This document shows positions 49,736 through 58,945 of a stretch of DNA of 64,000 nucleotides, one piece after another. Below the pieces are notes generated by a model. The model had not been told where the DNA came from and ran no database searches. It saw only the letters and a list, made by a program, of their open reading frames with translations. Location of the stretch: contig NZ_FNWI01000004.1 of NCBI RefSeq assembly GCF_900106855.1, positions 1,550,001 to 1,614,000 of the forward strand, given 5' to 3'. The position numbers were made by a program, and so were the translations under genes. Each line of letters opens with the position of its first letter. The first letter of the stretch is position 1. The stretch comes from Varibaculum massiliense (GTDB taxonomy: Bacteria > Actinomycetota > Actinomycetes > Actinomycetales > Actinomycetaceae).

Positions 49736-49787
49736 CTGAACAGCCGGCAAACAATAGGGAGAGTAAAACTAAGTTTCGATCAGGGTA

Positions 49788-50078
49788 TTACCCAGCAAAC
49801 ATGGCTGCCGCGCCGCTTTCGGCATCTTCATAACTGGCGGAAGTAGCCTGCAAGGCTTGTGCAATGGAATCGAGAGCCGCTTCCATCTGAGCTTGGGCAG
49901 CGCGCCAACGGGTAGCACAATCCGCGAAGGAACTGGCGGCTGCCCCGGTCCAGGATCCTTGCAGGGACTGTACTTGTGCCATCATAGCGGCAGCATCGGT
50001 GCGCAGTTGCCCGGCGATTGCTGCTGCCTGAGCTCCGGCTGCCGCTACCTGACCGGAGTCTACATTGAATTGTGCCAT
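49788..50078 (-). CDS. WXG100-family (ESAT-6-like) protein
   Basis: A 96-residue helical hairpin protein. The turn carries W43-T44-G45 (SWTG), flanked by two Ala/Gln-rich helices. Such proteins are substrates of type VII (ESX) secretion and form dimers. A Y-x3-E signal is visible near the C-terminus (YEDAE). No ESX core gene (EccC, EccD) is nearby, so its machinery must be elsewhere. It lies just outside the catabolic islet. Confidence 0.9.
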   Translation of the reverse strand: MAQFNVDSGQVAAAGAQAAAIAGQLRTDAAAMMAQVQSLQGSWTGAAASSFADCATRWRAAQAQMEAALDSIAQALQATSASYEDAESGAAAMFAG

Positions 50079-50256
50079 CTTGGTTTCTCCTTAAAATAAC
50101 AGATTGATTGGCTTTCGCCCTCAATCTAGAGCCAGAGACACCGCAGTAAGGTATGCGCGATAATAACTTCAGGAAACCGCAGCATTATCCTGTCCTGTGG
50201 ACACTTTTCAAGGTCGGGGAAGGGCAGCTTCCCGCCAGCTAGAAGAGGCGGTTTCG

Positions 50257-51387
50257 CTAGATTTCTTCGAACGAGTCCTCGTCATCGGCCGAAGAGTACA
50301 TAGTCTCCTCAATCTCTTCCTCCTGAGGCTGGGAGGGGGATGCTTCCTCTTCAGACTGATCAATGTTTTGCGCGCCAGGGCGTGTACTCTTGGCTAAATT
50401 AATTTTCCGCATAGTCAAGGTAGAGAATTGGTCGGCCACGTTTTCCATTGAAGACAGCCCATTTTCGGTGGCGTTCGCGGCATTTTCGGCTTGTAGTTGC
50501 GCGGCGTGTTCCTCTAAAGCCTTTCTTTCGGTGGCGGAAACTTTGACTACCGGAATTTTCGGGGAAGCGATTTTGTCTTCCGGCGGCAAAATGGATTGGC
50601 GCATCCCCGTACGGTTAGCAGCCCCTTTGATTACCACAATTTCCGAAGTGTCGGCAGCGGAAATTTTTTCTTTATTCTTAGGACGCGAAACCGCTTTTTC
50701 TTTCCCCACCGGTTCCCCCGGAATCAACGCCGAGAGCTTTGCATATTCGCCCTCCAGATTTTGCCGCGCCGCACCCTCATTTCCGCTACCTAAGGGGGAA
50801 TGGAAAATGGTATCCCGCGCTAGTAGCTTCGAGATTAGCGAGCGGCGCAACCGGGCATAACGCAGCTGATCCATAGTATCCATCTCCGCCCGCATTAGCT
50901 GACAGTAGCTGCGATAATCCTGAGGGGAGGCGCCCAAATAGGAAATAGCGGCATCCACAAACACGCAGGCATCCAAATCGCCAGTGGGAGGCTGGCGCCC
51001 CTCTAACATCAAAATCAGTTCCCCGACCCTAATGGCTTTTTCTTTTTGCGCTCCTAACTGCAGGAGACGATCAAGGGCAAAATCGGCAGAAGCCGGATAG
51101 TTTTCGTAGTTAGTAGTATTTTTAGCTCGCGTTTGCGATTGGGTAATTACCCCGTGATACCAGGCAGAAACGGTTAAAATAGCTGGTTGCTGCGAAGTGT
51201 TTGTAAAGTGATCCAAACAAGTAAGTAGGCGAATTAGATGGGAAGTGGTGTGGAATTTCCGTCCGGCAGACTGCCACATTTCCAGGAGTCTAGCTGCTTC
51301 TTTGCGCAACAAGGCATCATCGGTAATCCCCAGCTCCCGCATGGCTTTGACGAATCCCGTCTGCAGCCAAGATGGCGCACCTGGCAT
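50257..51387 (-). CDS. HD-phosphohydrolase-like protein with disordered C-terminal half
   Basis: A 376-residue protein. The first 200 residues look like the COG4339 group of HD-domain phosphohydrolases: W38 and the AGRKFHTTSHLIRL segment (H46, H50), then SAWYHGVI (H78) and a helix DFALDRLLQL. The normal HD pair is H78-G79 here, so the metal Asp is missing and activity is doubtful. The C-terminal half is low-complexity and rich in Lys, Ala and Glu, ending in an acidic run. The function is unknown. It stands alone between a WXG100 gene and the two-component system. Confidence 0.6.
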   Translation of the reverse strand: MPGAPSWLQTGFVKAMRELGITDDALLRKEAARLLEMWQSAGRKFHTTSHLIRLLTCLDHFTNTSQQPAILTVSAWYHGVITQSQTRAKNTTNYENYPASADFALDRLLQLGAQKEKAIRVGELILMLEGRQPPTGDLDACVFVDAAISYLGASPQDYRSYCQLMRAEMDTMDQLRYARLRRSLISKLLARDTIFHSPLGSGNEGAARQNLEGEYAKLSALIPGEPVGKEKAVSRPKNKEKISAADTSEIVVIKGAANRTGMRQSILPPEDKIASPKIPVVKVSATERKALEEHAAQLQAENAANATENGLSSMENVADQFSTLTMRKINLAKSTRPGAQNIDQSEEEASPSQPQEEEIEETMYSSADDEDSFEEI

Positions 51388-51500
51388 AGCCTCTGTACCC
51401 CCGACGAATGAATGTTGCAGTGGTTATCCTACGGCTAAAAGCTCAGGAGAGAAAATAAAGGCTAAAAACACCAATCCAGCTTGAGCCGATTTAACCAGCT

Positions 51501-53126
51501 TTAAGCGGAATCTTTGCCAGAGTCCTTAAGGGAGTTCTTGGGGGCGCCCTTCTTGAATACTTTTCCCGGCTTCTTCCCTGCTTTGTTGCCGGAGGGTGAA
51601 GGATCGATTGCGGGGAAAGATACCCGAATGGTAAGCCCGCCCCCCGCAGTGGCTAGCGCCTGGGCAGTTCCGCCATGCACCGCGGCAATAGCTGCCACAA
51701 TCGAGAGACCGAGACCGGTGCCCCCGGTTTCCCGCGAACGGGACCCATCACGGCGATAGAAGCGTCCAAAGATCTCATCTAGTTCGTCCTCGGGTACCCC
51801 TTCGCCATGATCCCGCACCTCTAAAATGGCATTACCTGCGCTAATACCTGCCAAAATCTCAACCGGGACTTGCGCCGAGGTATAGCGCTCCACATTGCCT
51901 ATCAGATTGGTTATTACCTGGGTTAGTTGATCGCGATCGGCGAGCACCAGCGCCTTCTCTCCCTTATCCAACTCCAGGGGGGAGCCATCCAGGTGCAGCA
52001 GACTGATTTCCCGCTCTGGTGAAAGCGCCGATAAATCCAGAGCTCCCGCCGCCGCGATTCGGTATAAATCGACCGCCTCCATTTTGATCTGCCGTCCCTC
52101 GTCCAGGCGCGCAAGTTTCAGCAGATCCTCTACCAGCAGCCCCATCCGGGTGGCTTCGGACTCGATGCGTCCCATTACTTCATCAACCCGCTCTGGAGGC
52201 ACCCCGCCCATTTTGTAAAGTTCCCCGTAACCGCGAATAGCAGCCAGGGGGGTGCGCAACTCATGAGAGGCATCAGATACGAATTGACGCACTTTCTGTT
52301 CGCTGCGCTGCTGGGTGACAATAGTTTCCTCAATGCGAGAAAGCATAAAGTTCAGTGCCGATGCCAGGGATAATACCTCTCCGGCGCGTACCTGGGATAA
52401 ATCAATACGTTCATGCAGGTCACCAGAGGAAATCTTTCCGGCGACCTCCTCCATTTGCCGCAGTGGACGTAGGGAGACTTGCACCAACACGTAGGCTAAA
52501 ACCCCGCCTATCAAAATAATGATGACGGAAGTACCCAATACGTTAATTCCGGTGGCAGTAACTGTTTGGGTAACGGTTTGCAGAGGCAGTGCCACGATTA
52601 AAGTTCCGGTGATTTTAGCGTCTTGAGCGCTACGAACCGGCAACATAATCGCACGCCAAGCCGCGGAAGATTCGCCTGCAATCGTGAAAGGCTTTTCCCA
52701 AGAGATATCTCGTGATTTTTCTGCTAGCGCCAAAGCTTTGGGATCCGGGCGCCCCATATCTGCAGTTGCACTAGAGGAAGTGGCTTCTGCGACCTGCCCG
52801 GCGTAGTTTACCCGCACAAAATAATTCGTGGGTTGATTACCCTGAAAAGTCCCTTTATCCAGCAGATCCACCAGATCATTAGTTTTTATCCGCGAGGCGG
52901 TAGCTTTCAGATTGGAATCAATCTGTGCTGCCAAGTGGGAATGTAAAATCCCTAGCATCGCAGTTCCGGTGCCACCCAGCCCCCCAGCTAGCAGTGCCAT
53001 AATTATTAACACTAAACGCCAGGTAAGCGGGATTCTTTGCCAATAGGTGCGGTGCTGTTTAGTTTCTTTAGAGGCCGGATTTTCCGCAGAGTTTTCTGCT
53101 GCTTTTGCGGCTTTCGGTAAGGACAT
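51501..53126 (-). CDS. Sensor histidine kinase
   Basis: A 541-residue membrane kinase. The first membrane segment (LTWRLVLIIMALLAGGLGGTGTAML) and the second (GTSVIIILIGGVLAYVLVQ) bound an extracellular sensor of about 125 residues. HAMP follows, then the phospho-acceptor His near 288 in SDASHELRTPLAAIRGYGEL, and the ATPase with DNLIGNVERYTS-type N box (here VITNLIGNVERYT), VRDHGEGVPEDELDEIF and GTGLGLSIVAAI. The start ATG overlaps the response-regulator stop by one base. A longer frame to 53189 is rejected. The C-terminus is a Lys-rich tail. Confidence 0.93.
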   Translation of the reverse strand: MSLPKAAKAAENSAENPASKETKQHRTYWQRIPLTWRLVLIIMALLAGGLGGTGTAMLGILHSHLAAQIDSNLKATASRIKTNDLVDLLDKGTFQGNQPTNYFVRVNYAGQVAEATSSSATADMGRPDPKALALAEKSRDISWEKPFTIAGESSAAWRAIMLPVRSAQDAKITGTLIVALPLQTVTQTVTATGINVLGTSVIIILIGGVLAYVLVQVSLRPLRQMEEVAGKISSGDLHERIDLSQVRAGEVLSLASALNFMLSRIEETIVTQQRSEQKVRQFVSDASHELRTPLAAIRGYGELYKMGGVPPERVDEVMGRIESEATRMGLLVEDLLKLARLDEGRQIKMEAVDLYRIAAAGALDLSALSPEREISLLHLDGSPLELDKGEKALVLADRDQLTQVITNLIGNVERYTSAQVPVEILAGISAGNAILEVRDHGEGVPEDELDEIFGRFYRRDGSRSRETGGTGLGLSIVAAIAAVHGGTAQALATAGGGLTIRVSFPAIDPSPSGNKAGKKPGKVFKKGAPKNSLKDSGKDSA

Positions 53127-53830
53127 TAGTGCTTTCCGGTGCGAATCATGTAGCCAATGCCGCGGCGGGTAGTAATAATATCCCCGCAAGATCCGGGTAC
53201 ATCTAGCTTGCGCCGCAGATAAGAAATATAGGATTCCACGATGGCGGCTTCGCCGTTCCAGTCGTATTCCCAGACGTGGTCAAGGATTTGGGCTTTAGAA
53301 ACCACCCGCCCCTCGTTAATCATTAGGTAGCGTAGCAGTTTGAACTCGGTGGGGGAGAGGTCTATTACTTGCCCGGCACGGCGTACCTCATGGGCGTCCT
53401 CGTCTAAAGCAATATCAGCCACCCGAATTACCGCATCGTCCCCGGAAACCCCCCGGGTGCGCCGCAAAATAGCGTTAATCCGGGCGACTACTTCTTCTAG
53501 CCCAAAAGGTTTAGTTACGTAGTCATCCCCACCTACGGTTAAGCCCTGAACCTTATCACTCATATCGTCTTTTGCGGTTAGAAAAAGAATGGGGGTGGTG
53601 AAGCCATTTTCGCGTAGGCGGCGGGTGACAGTGAAGCCGTCCACGTCTGGAAGCATTACATCCAACACGATTAGATCCGGGTTGGTGGATTCGGCCTGTT
53701 TGATAGCTTCGGATCCATTGGCGGCAGTGATAACTTCGAATCCGGTGTAGCGCAAAGAAGAAGCGAGGAGGTCGCGGATATTAGGTTCATCGTCTACCAC
53801 CAACAGGCGGGCAGCGTCTTTAGTAGTCAT
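53126..53830 (-). CDS. OmpR/PhoB-family response regulator
   Basis: A 234-residue regulator. The receiver domain has D14-D15-E16 region VVDDEP and phospho-acceptor D57 in LIVLDVMLPDVDG, then Thr in LFLTAKDD and Lys in YVTKPFG. The C-terminal winged helix has DLSPTEFKLLRYL and VESYISYLRRKLD. It is coupled to the sensor kinase (one-base overlap). TAAAAT lies seven bases before the ATG at 53830 on the minus strand, suggesting a leaderless mRNA; the frame continues to 53848 but that start has no support. The target genes are unknown; the pair resembles the Mycobacterium TcrXY and TrcRS groups. Confidence 0.94.
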   Translation of the reverse strand: MTTKDAARLLVVDDEPNIRDLLASSLRYTGFEVITAANGSEAIKQAESTNPDLIVLDVMLPDVDGFTVTRRLRENGFTTPILFLTAKDDMSDKVQGLTVGGDDYVTKPFGLEEVVARINAILRRTRGVSGDDAVIRVADIALDEDAHEVRRAGQVIDLSPTEFKLLRYLMINEGRVVSKAQILDHVWEYDWNGEAAIVESYISYLRRKLDVPGSCGDIITTRRGIGYMIRTGKH

Positions 53831-53837
53831 AAGCCAA

Positions 53838-53843
53838 ATTTTA
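53838..53843 (-). promoter_or_regulatory. Leaderless -10 box of the response regulator gene
   Basis: TAAAAT on the minus strand lies seven bases before the ATG at 53830. Confidence 0.45.
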
Positions 53844-53977
53844 CCCAAAAAACTGGATAATAGCTGAATGAATTCTGGGAGACGCGTGGATGGAGGCTTA
53901 GAGGGCTTGGGTGTTAATCCTCGCCGCTAGCGGGTAGAATCAAGCCAGCAATAAAAAGATAACTTGAGGGAAATAGC

Positions 53978-54829
53978 GTGAATAAAGCGAAAGAACCGCT
54001 GGTAGTACATGATCGTCAAACCCTGGCGCGGGCAGAGAAAAATGCCGGAACCGTGGGGTTGATGGTCACTCGTGGTAACTGGCATCCCGGGCATCAGGCT
54101 GCTTTTGCTGAGGCCAGCGGGAGGGTGGATACCCTGGTGGCTTCGGTTTACACCGATCCGGTAGCACCAGCCTTTGAAACTACTTCCGATATGATTAGCT
54201 CCGCTGATTTGCAGTTAGCGGCGCGCAGCGGAGTAGATATTATTTTCGCGCCCTCAACCGAAGCTTTCTATCCTTTCGGGGCGGCGCAAACCGTGCTTGA
54301 CCCCGGTAAGATTATTCGGCAGTATGAGGCTGCTGACCACCCTGAGCAGGCACAGAATCGCCTGACCCAATTGGTGAAGATGCTGGGAATCGTACGTCCT
54401 CACAAAGTATTTATCGGACAGTGCGATGCCCAGTTATTAGCAGCGGTGCGCCTGGTGGTGCGGGATTTAGATATACCGGTTTCGGTAGAGGTAGTTCCCA
54501 CTTTTCGGGATTTGGATGGGCTTACCGTTTCGCAGACTACTCTGGCGCTGTCTGCCACCCAGCGCGAGGACGCAACCTGCTTCGCAAAAGCCCTGTTTGC
54601 GGGGGTGCGTCAGGCAGCGGCCACTGGATCCGGGGCGGCGGTGCTTGCGGCAACCAGGGATGCCCTCAGCGATAGTAATGCCGAAATCGAGTACCTAGAT
54701 TTAGTGGATCCGATTTCCTTTGAACCCTGGCAAGGGGAGGGTGCTAGTACGGCTTGCCTGATAGCGGCGGTGAAGCTGGGTGAGGTACGGCTGAGCGATA
54801 ACCAGCTAGTGGTGCTTTCCCGTCCTTAA
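53978..54829 (+). CDS. Divergent pantoate–beta-alanine ligase-like protein
   Basis: A 283-residue nucleotidyltransferase-fold protein related to PanC, which joins pantoate and beta-alanine with ATP. The HxGH motif is intact (H36-P-G-H39). QNRLTQLVKMLGIVRPHKVFIGQCDAQLL and VEVVPTFRDLDGLTVS align with PanC. But FGEKD reads IGQCD (146-150), losing the Lys, and SSRN reads QTTL near 186-189. Key nucleotide contacts of PanC are therefore changed, so activity or substrate may differ. GTG start with GAGGG upstream. It is a lone gene between a two-component system and a convergent surface protein. Confidence 0.75.
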   Translation: MNKAKEPLVVHDRQTLARAEKNAGTVGLMVTRGNWHPGHQAAFAEASGRVDTLVASVYTDPVAPAFETTSDMISSADLQLAARSGVDIIFAPSTEAFYPFGAAQTVLDPGKIIRQYEAADHPEQAQNRLTQLVKMLGIVRPHKVFIGQCDAQLLAAVRLVVRDLDIPVSVEVVPTFRDLDGLTVSQTTLALSATQREDATCFAKALFAGVRQAAATGSGAAVLAATRDALSDSNAEIEYLDLVDPISFEPWQGEGASTACLIAAVKLGEVRLSDNQLVVLSRP

Positions 54830-54863
54830 ACCCGATTAGTTTTTAGGGCGCATTATCTTTAAA

Positions 54864-54909
54864 ACAGTTTGCGGGTCTTCCTCTGACTTTAGGAAGACCC
54901 GCAAACTGT
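54864..54909. terminator. Bidirectional terminator after the PanC-like gene
   Basis: A 19-bp perfect stem (54864-54882 with 54891-54909), eight-base loop, with CGTTATTT on one side and A-rich sequence on the other. It lies between convergent genes. Confidence 0.9.
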
Positions 54910-54932
54910 CGTTATTTGGCTATTACTAGCTG

Positions 54933-57122
54933 CTAACTATGGCGGCGGCGTAGGAGTGCGAATCCCACCAAAAGCAGCACGCTCGCCCCGAAGCCTAAGA
55001 TAGCGGTATCCACGGCTCCGGTTCGTACTAGGGAGTCGGGAGTGGGGGTGCTATTCCCTTTTGTCCCATTGGTTATCTTGGTTCCGGGCTGGGTTCCACC
55101 CGGAGTAGTTCCGGGGTGGGTTCCTGGTTGCTGGCCACCTGGTACGGTACCAGGATCACCGCAGGGCTTACAGGGCTTGCAGGGAGTATCTGGTTTTTCG
55201 GACCGTTCCTTGTAATCCAAAATCACAGTGAACTTAACGGTTCCGTCATCTAGGAGTTCGCAAAGCGTATCAGCCGGGCATTTCATTTTCGAAAAATTCT
55301 CTTTGCCCTTTTCGGTAAGGGGAACTATTATTTCCGCTTTCTTCCCCCTACTCACCGGATCTTTGGGATTGAAAGGTTGTCCCGCATGGTTTAGATATTT
55401 TACATTGGCGAGGTCGTAGCTAAACATCCCCGCCAGCGGGTTCGGTTTTCCTTCCTCATCGGGGTCATAGCTGGGCATTACTAGCTCTTGCCAATTGCCT
55501 TCCTCAACCTGGTCATAATCTTGCGCGGTTGGAGTTTCCGGAGTAGCAATCGGCTCAACTACTACCGGAGCGATTGCGATGCGCTTCTTGATTTCCGCTT
55601 CATTAGAGCCGACTTTGGATTTCGCCTTAGCATCTGCGGGGAAAATATCGTTAGCGTAAGACAGGGTAACCGGAATTTCCGCCTTATCGCCTTTCCTAGC
55701 ATCTTCGTGCGGGGTGACGGTCAGTTCTCCGGTAGTGGCATCGATTGCTACCTTCCAGGGTTTCCCGTTGACATCTACGGTTTCGGGTGCGCTATAGGTG
55801 ACCGTGGTGGCGTTAGCGGCGTCCTTAGTGTAGGTAGTAGTTTTCACCGGGGATTTAACTGCTTTACCGGGTTCGGTTTTAACTTCCTCGTATTTGGGAG
55901 GCAGCATAGATAGACGCCAGGCGCCGACCTTCTTTCCGGCTTTGTCAGCGACTCCCGGGTTCACTGCGCTTCCGGCGACTGGTAGGTAAACCCCATATCC
56001 ATCCGCAAAGTTGATACCCCCATCGGCTCTTAACGAAGAACCAGTACTACCGGAGCCAATAACATCACCGGGACCAAAGAAATTGGAGCTTCCGTAGGAG
56101 TGAATAGCGCGTCCTCCCGGAGTGGTAATGGTGGTGTCTTTAGCGGTAGAAAAGTTGGCATTTGTCCGAGGCATAATACCAATCGGCAGTGATTCTTTAG
56201 ATGTTACGTTAATGGTTAGCTGCGATTTTTCGGTTACATTGACATTTTGGGCGCTATAAATTCCGATCGTGCCGGCCTTACCAGGTCCTTTAAGATCTAT
56301 ATTTACCTGCGAGTTCCCCGCAACAGCGGTATCAGTCAGAGCGAATATGCCGAAGACGTTGTTGCCGTTAGCTGCGGGATTCGGATTACTGTTGATATTT
56401 AACTTAGCGTTCCCGGAGATGTTTACCTTCCCACCATCCTTTGACGGCTTGGGTCTGAAGTCAATCCCGGCAATCATTCCAAATTTTTCGGAACCGTTAT
56501 ATTCAGTATTTAGGTTGAGGGTACCTTCCCCTCCGATATTGAGTTGGGAAGCCAAACAGCGCAGTCCAGTTATCGAATTGGGCTTTTTGCTGTCGGCAAC
56601 GCCAGCATCTAGAGTCAGGGTTGAATCCGGAGTTTCCCCTTCTAGATTAAATGTGAGGGGGGTTTCTGCTTCGAGACCTAAGGCCAAACCATCATTTAAA
56701 TTACTTTGGCTACCTTCGCGGTGTTTAATCAGGTTATTTCCCTTGAATTTGATCGTAACCTTGTCAGTTCCCGGGTTCTTAACATCGAATTTTATAAAAA
56801 TCAGACCGGCTGTTGAATGAGATAGCAAATTAGTATCTACCAGCTCAAAGTTATCAAAGGTGAAAACTTTGTTCTGGTCGTCCCAGTACCACCAGCCCCT
56901 TTGGCCTTGCCCCTTAATGTTGCCTTTCAAGCAGTAATGGCTGTTTCCCATATACACATGAGGGTTTTCGCCACAGGCGCTGTCGTTTACTGCCTTTACG
57001 TCTGTCGCGTCCTCATATCCCGAGGGAGGGTCGGCTTGGGCTGCCGGGGATAGTAGCACCCCGGTTAGGATTACAAATGCCGCGGCCAGGGCGGAGATTG
57101 CTATACGTGCAGTTTTCTTCAT
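54933..57122 (-). CDS. Sortase-anchored surface protein (LVRTG motif)
   Basis: A 729-residue exported protein. A signal peptide (ISALAAAFVILTGVLLSPAAQA, cleaved near 30) leads to a Ser/Asn-rich region of about 330 residues with many short strands, possibly a right-handed repeat, and then to a Rib/YPDG-like domain (about 430-510, including DANGELTV-type and YANDIFPADAKAKSK). A Pro/Gly/Thr/Cys-rich stalk (from about 655) precedes the anchor. The sorting motif is LVRTG (698-702), an LPXTG variant, followed by a hydrophobic span and RRRHS. It is wall-attached by a sortase encoded elsewhere. Function is unknown; adhesion is plausible. Confidence 0.88.
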   Translation of the reverse strand: MKKTARIAISALAAAFVILTGVLLSPAAQADPPSGYEDATDVKAVNDSACGENPHVYMGNSHYCLKGNIKGQGQRGWWYWDDQNKVFTFDNFELVDTNLLSHSTAGLIFIKFDVKNPGTDKVTIKFKGNNLIKHREGSQSNLNDGLALGLEAETPLTFNLEGETPDSTLTLDAGVADSKKPNSITGLRCLASQLNIGGEGTLNLNTEYNGSEKFGMIAGIDFRPKPSKDGGKVNISGNAKLNINSNPNPAANGNNVFGIFALTDTAVAGNSQVNIDLKGPGKAGTIGIYSAQNVNVTEKSQLTINVTSKESLPIGIMPRTNANFSTAKDTTITTPGGRAIHSYGSSNFFGPGDVIGSGSTGSSLRADGGINFADGYGVYLPVAGSAVNPGVADKAGKKVGAWRLSMLPPKYEEVKTEPGKAVKSPVKTTTYTKDAANATTVTYSAPETVDVNGKPWKVAIDATTGELTVTPHEDARKGDKAEIPVTLSYANDIFPADAKAKSKVGSNEAEIKKRIAIAPVVVEPIATPETPTAQDYDQVEEGNWQELVMPSYDPDEEGKPNPLAGMFSYDLANVKYLNHAGQPFNPKDPVSRGKKAEIIVPLTEKGKENFSKMKCPADTLCELLDDGTVKFTVILDYKERSEKPDTPCKPCKPCGDPGTVPGGQQPGTHPGTTPGGTQPGTKITNGTKGNSTPTPDSLVRTGAVDTAILGFGASVLLLVGFALLRRRHS

Positions 57123-57330
57123 GTCTACCTTCTCTGATTCGGGCGAAGAACTCTCAACTATCTATTGTTAGCACATGGAAGATGGCTTTGACAAGGGGAA
57201 ATAGGGGTAAAAGCCATGGTGAAGTGTAAATCATAGGTTTCCCGGAATCGGCATCTTTTAAAATAGTGATCGCGGCGGGGATTCTTAAGTAAAGCCGCTA
57301 ACTTTCGCCCCTCGCCCTCGTCTAGCTAAC

Positions 57331-58872
57331 ATGGAGGGCGTGAGTGAAGCTAATAACCAAAGTGTGCCTGAACAGATTCGTATTCGCGCTGAGAAACGGC
57401 AGCGCCTGATTGACGATGGTCGCAACCCCTATCCCATCGCGGTTCCCATCACCCATACCCTGAGTCAAGTGCGGGAAAAATACCCAAACCTGGCAGCTGG
57501 GGAAGAAACGGAGGACTTCGTAGGAGTTGCCGGCCGGGTAGTGTTTTCCCGCAATACCGGCAAACTCTGCTTCGTAACTTTGCAGCAAGGCGATGGCACC
57601 CGCCTGCAGGCGATGCTTTCTGCCGCCCAGGTAGGTAAAGAATCCCTAAGCGACTACAAAGCTGATGTAGATCTGGGGGATCACCTGTTTGTTTACGGGC
57701 GGGTAATCGCCTCCAAGCGGGGGGAACTTTCAGTAATGGCGCAGCCGGGTCCACAAGGGCAACCTGCCTGGCAACTCACTGCAAAATCTTTACGCCCCCT
57801 GCCGAAAACTTTCAAAACCGAGGACGGGCAGGAAGTTTCCCTCTCTGAAGACCAGCGAGTACGGCACCGGGAAGTCGATATGATTACCCGGGAAGCTGCT
57901 CGAGAAATGGTGCGCACCCGCGCGAAAGTGGTAGCTTCTCTGCGCGGTACCCTGAGTGGGGAAGACTTTATCGAGGTGGAAACCCCGATGCTGCAAACCC
58001 TGCACGGTGGGGCAGCCGCGCGTCCCTTCGTCACTCACATGAACGCCTATGACACCGACCTTTACCTGCGGATTGCTCCGGAACTGTTCTTGAAACGCTG
58101 CCTGGTAGGCGGGATTGACCGGGTTTTCGAAATCAACCGGAATTTCCGCAACGAGGGCGCAGATTCCTCTCATTCCCCCGAGTTCACCATGCTAGAGGCC
58201 TACCAGGCCTACGGGAATTATCGGCAGATCGCCGAGCTCACCCGCCACCTGGTACAAAACGCGGCGCAGGCCGCCCTGGGAACCACCGTCGCCACCTTGC
58301 CGAATGGGGAATCCTATGACCTGGGAGGAGAGTGGGAATGGATTGACCTCTATGGCTCCCTATCAGCGGCATTGGGACAAGAAATCACCCCGCGCACCCC
58401 GCGGGAAGAACTGGTAAAACTGGCCGAGGCACGGGAGATTGAAGTCGAAAAATTCTATTCTCCCGGAAAACTCGTGGAACTGCTATGGGAAGCGGAAGTA
58501 GGGGATGACCTTTATGCCCCCACTTTCGTAGCGGACTTCCCCGAAGACACCTCTCCGCTGGTGAAATCACATCCCGAAAAACCCGGACAGGTACAAAAGT
58601 GGGATTTGTATGTACGCGGATTCGAGCTGGCCACCGGTTACTCGGAACTGAACGACCCGGTGATTCAGCGCGAACGTTTCGAAGCGCAATCCCTAGATGC
58701 CGCCAACGGCGATCCGGAAGCCATGCAAGTTGATGAAGAATTCTTGCAGGCAATCGAAGCTGGGATGCCGCCAGCCGGAGGCATGGGGATGGGGCTTGAC
58801 CGCCTGTTAATGGCGATTACCGGCCTGGGAATCCGAGAAACCATTACGTTCCCGCTGGTAAAACGGATTTAA
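57331..58872 (+). CDS. lysS: Lysyl-tRNA synthetase (class II)
   Basis: A 513-residue class II synthetase. The N-terminal OB-fold (VGVAGRVVFSRNTGKLCFVTLQ) binds the anticodon. Motif 2 is FEINRNFRNEGADSSHSPEFTMLEAY and motif 3 is GMGMGLDRLLMAITG. The core TPMLQTLHGGAAARPFVTH matches lysyl enzymes. ATG at 57331 is used; GTG at 57340 has GGAGG close before it. It is followed by a MetE-like gene after 73 bases, so co-transcription is possible. Confidence 0.96.
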   Translation: MEGVSEANNQSVPEQIRIRAEKRQRLIDDGRNPYPIAVPITHTLSQVREKYPNLAAGEETEDFVGVAGRVVFSRNTGKLCFVTLQQGDGTRLQAMLSAAQVGKESLSDYKADVDLGDHLFVYGRVIASKRGELSVMAQPGPQGQPAWQLTAKSLRPLPKTFKTEDGQEVSLSEDQRVRHREVDMITREAAREMVRTRAKVVASLRGTLSGEDFIEVETPMLQTLHGGAAARPFVTHMNAYDTDLYLRIAPELFLKRCLVGGIDRVFEINRNFRNEGADSSHSPEFTMLEAYQAYGNYRQIAELTRHLVQNAAQAALGTTVATLPNGESYDLGGEWEWIDLYGSLSAALGQEITPRTPREELVKLAEAREIEVEKFYSPGKLVELLWEAEVGDDLYAPTFVADFPEDTSPLVKSHPEKPGQVQKWDLYVRGFELATGYSELNDPVIQRERFEAQSLDAANGDPEAMQVDEEFLQAIEAGMPPAGGMGMGLDRLLMAITGLGIRETITFPLVKRI

Positions 58873-58945
58873 ATAATCCGGGCGCACCGCAAATCCGTCT
58901 GCGCCCTCCAAAACTTTTATTTCAATAATTAGGAAGAAAATATTT

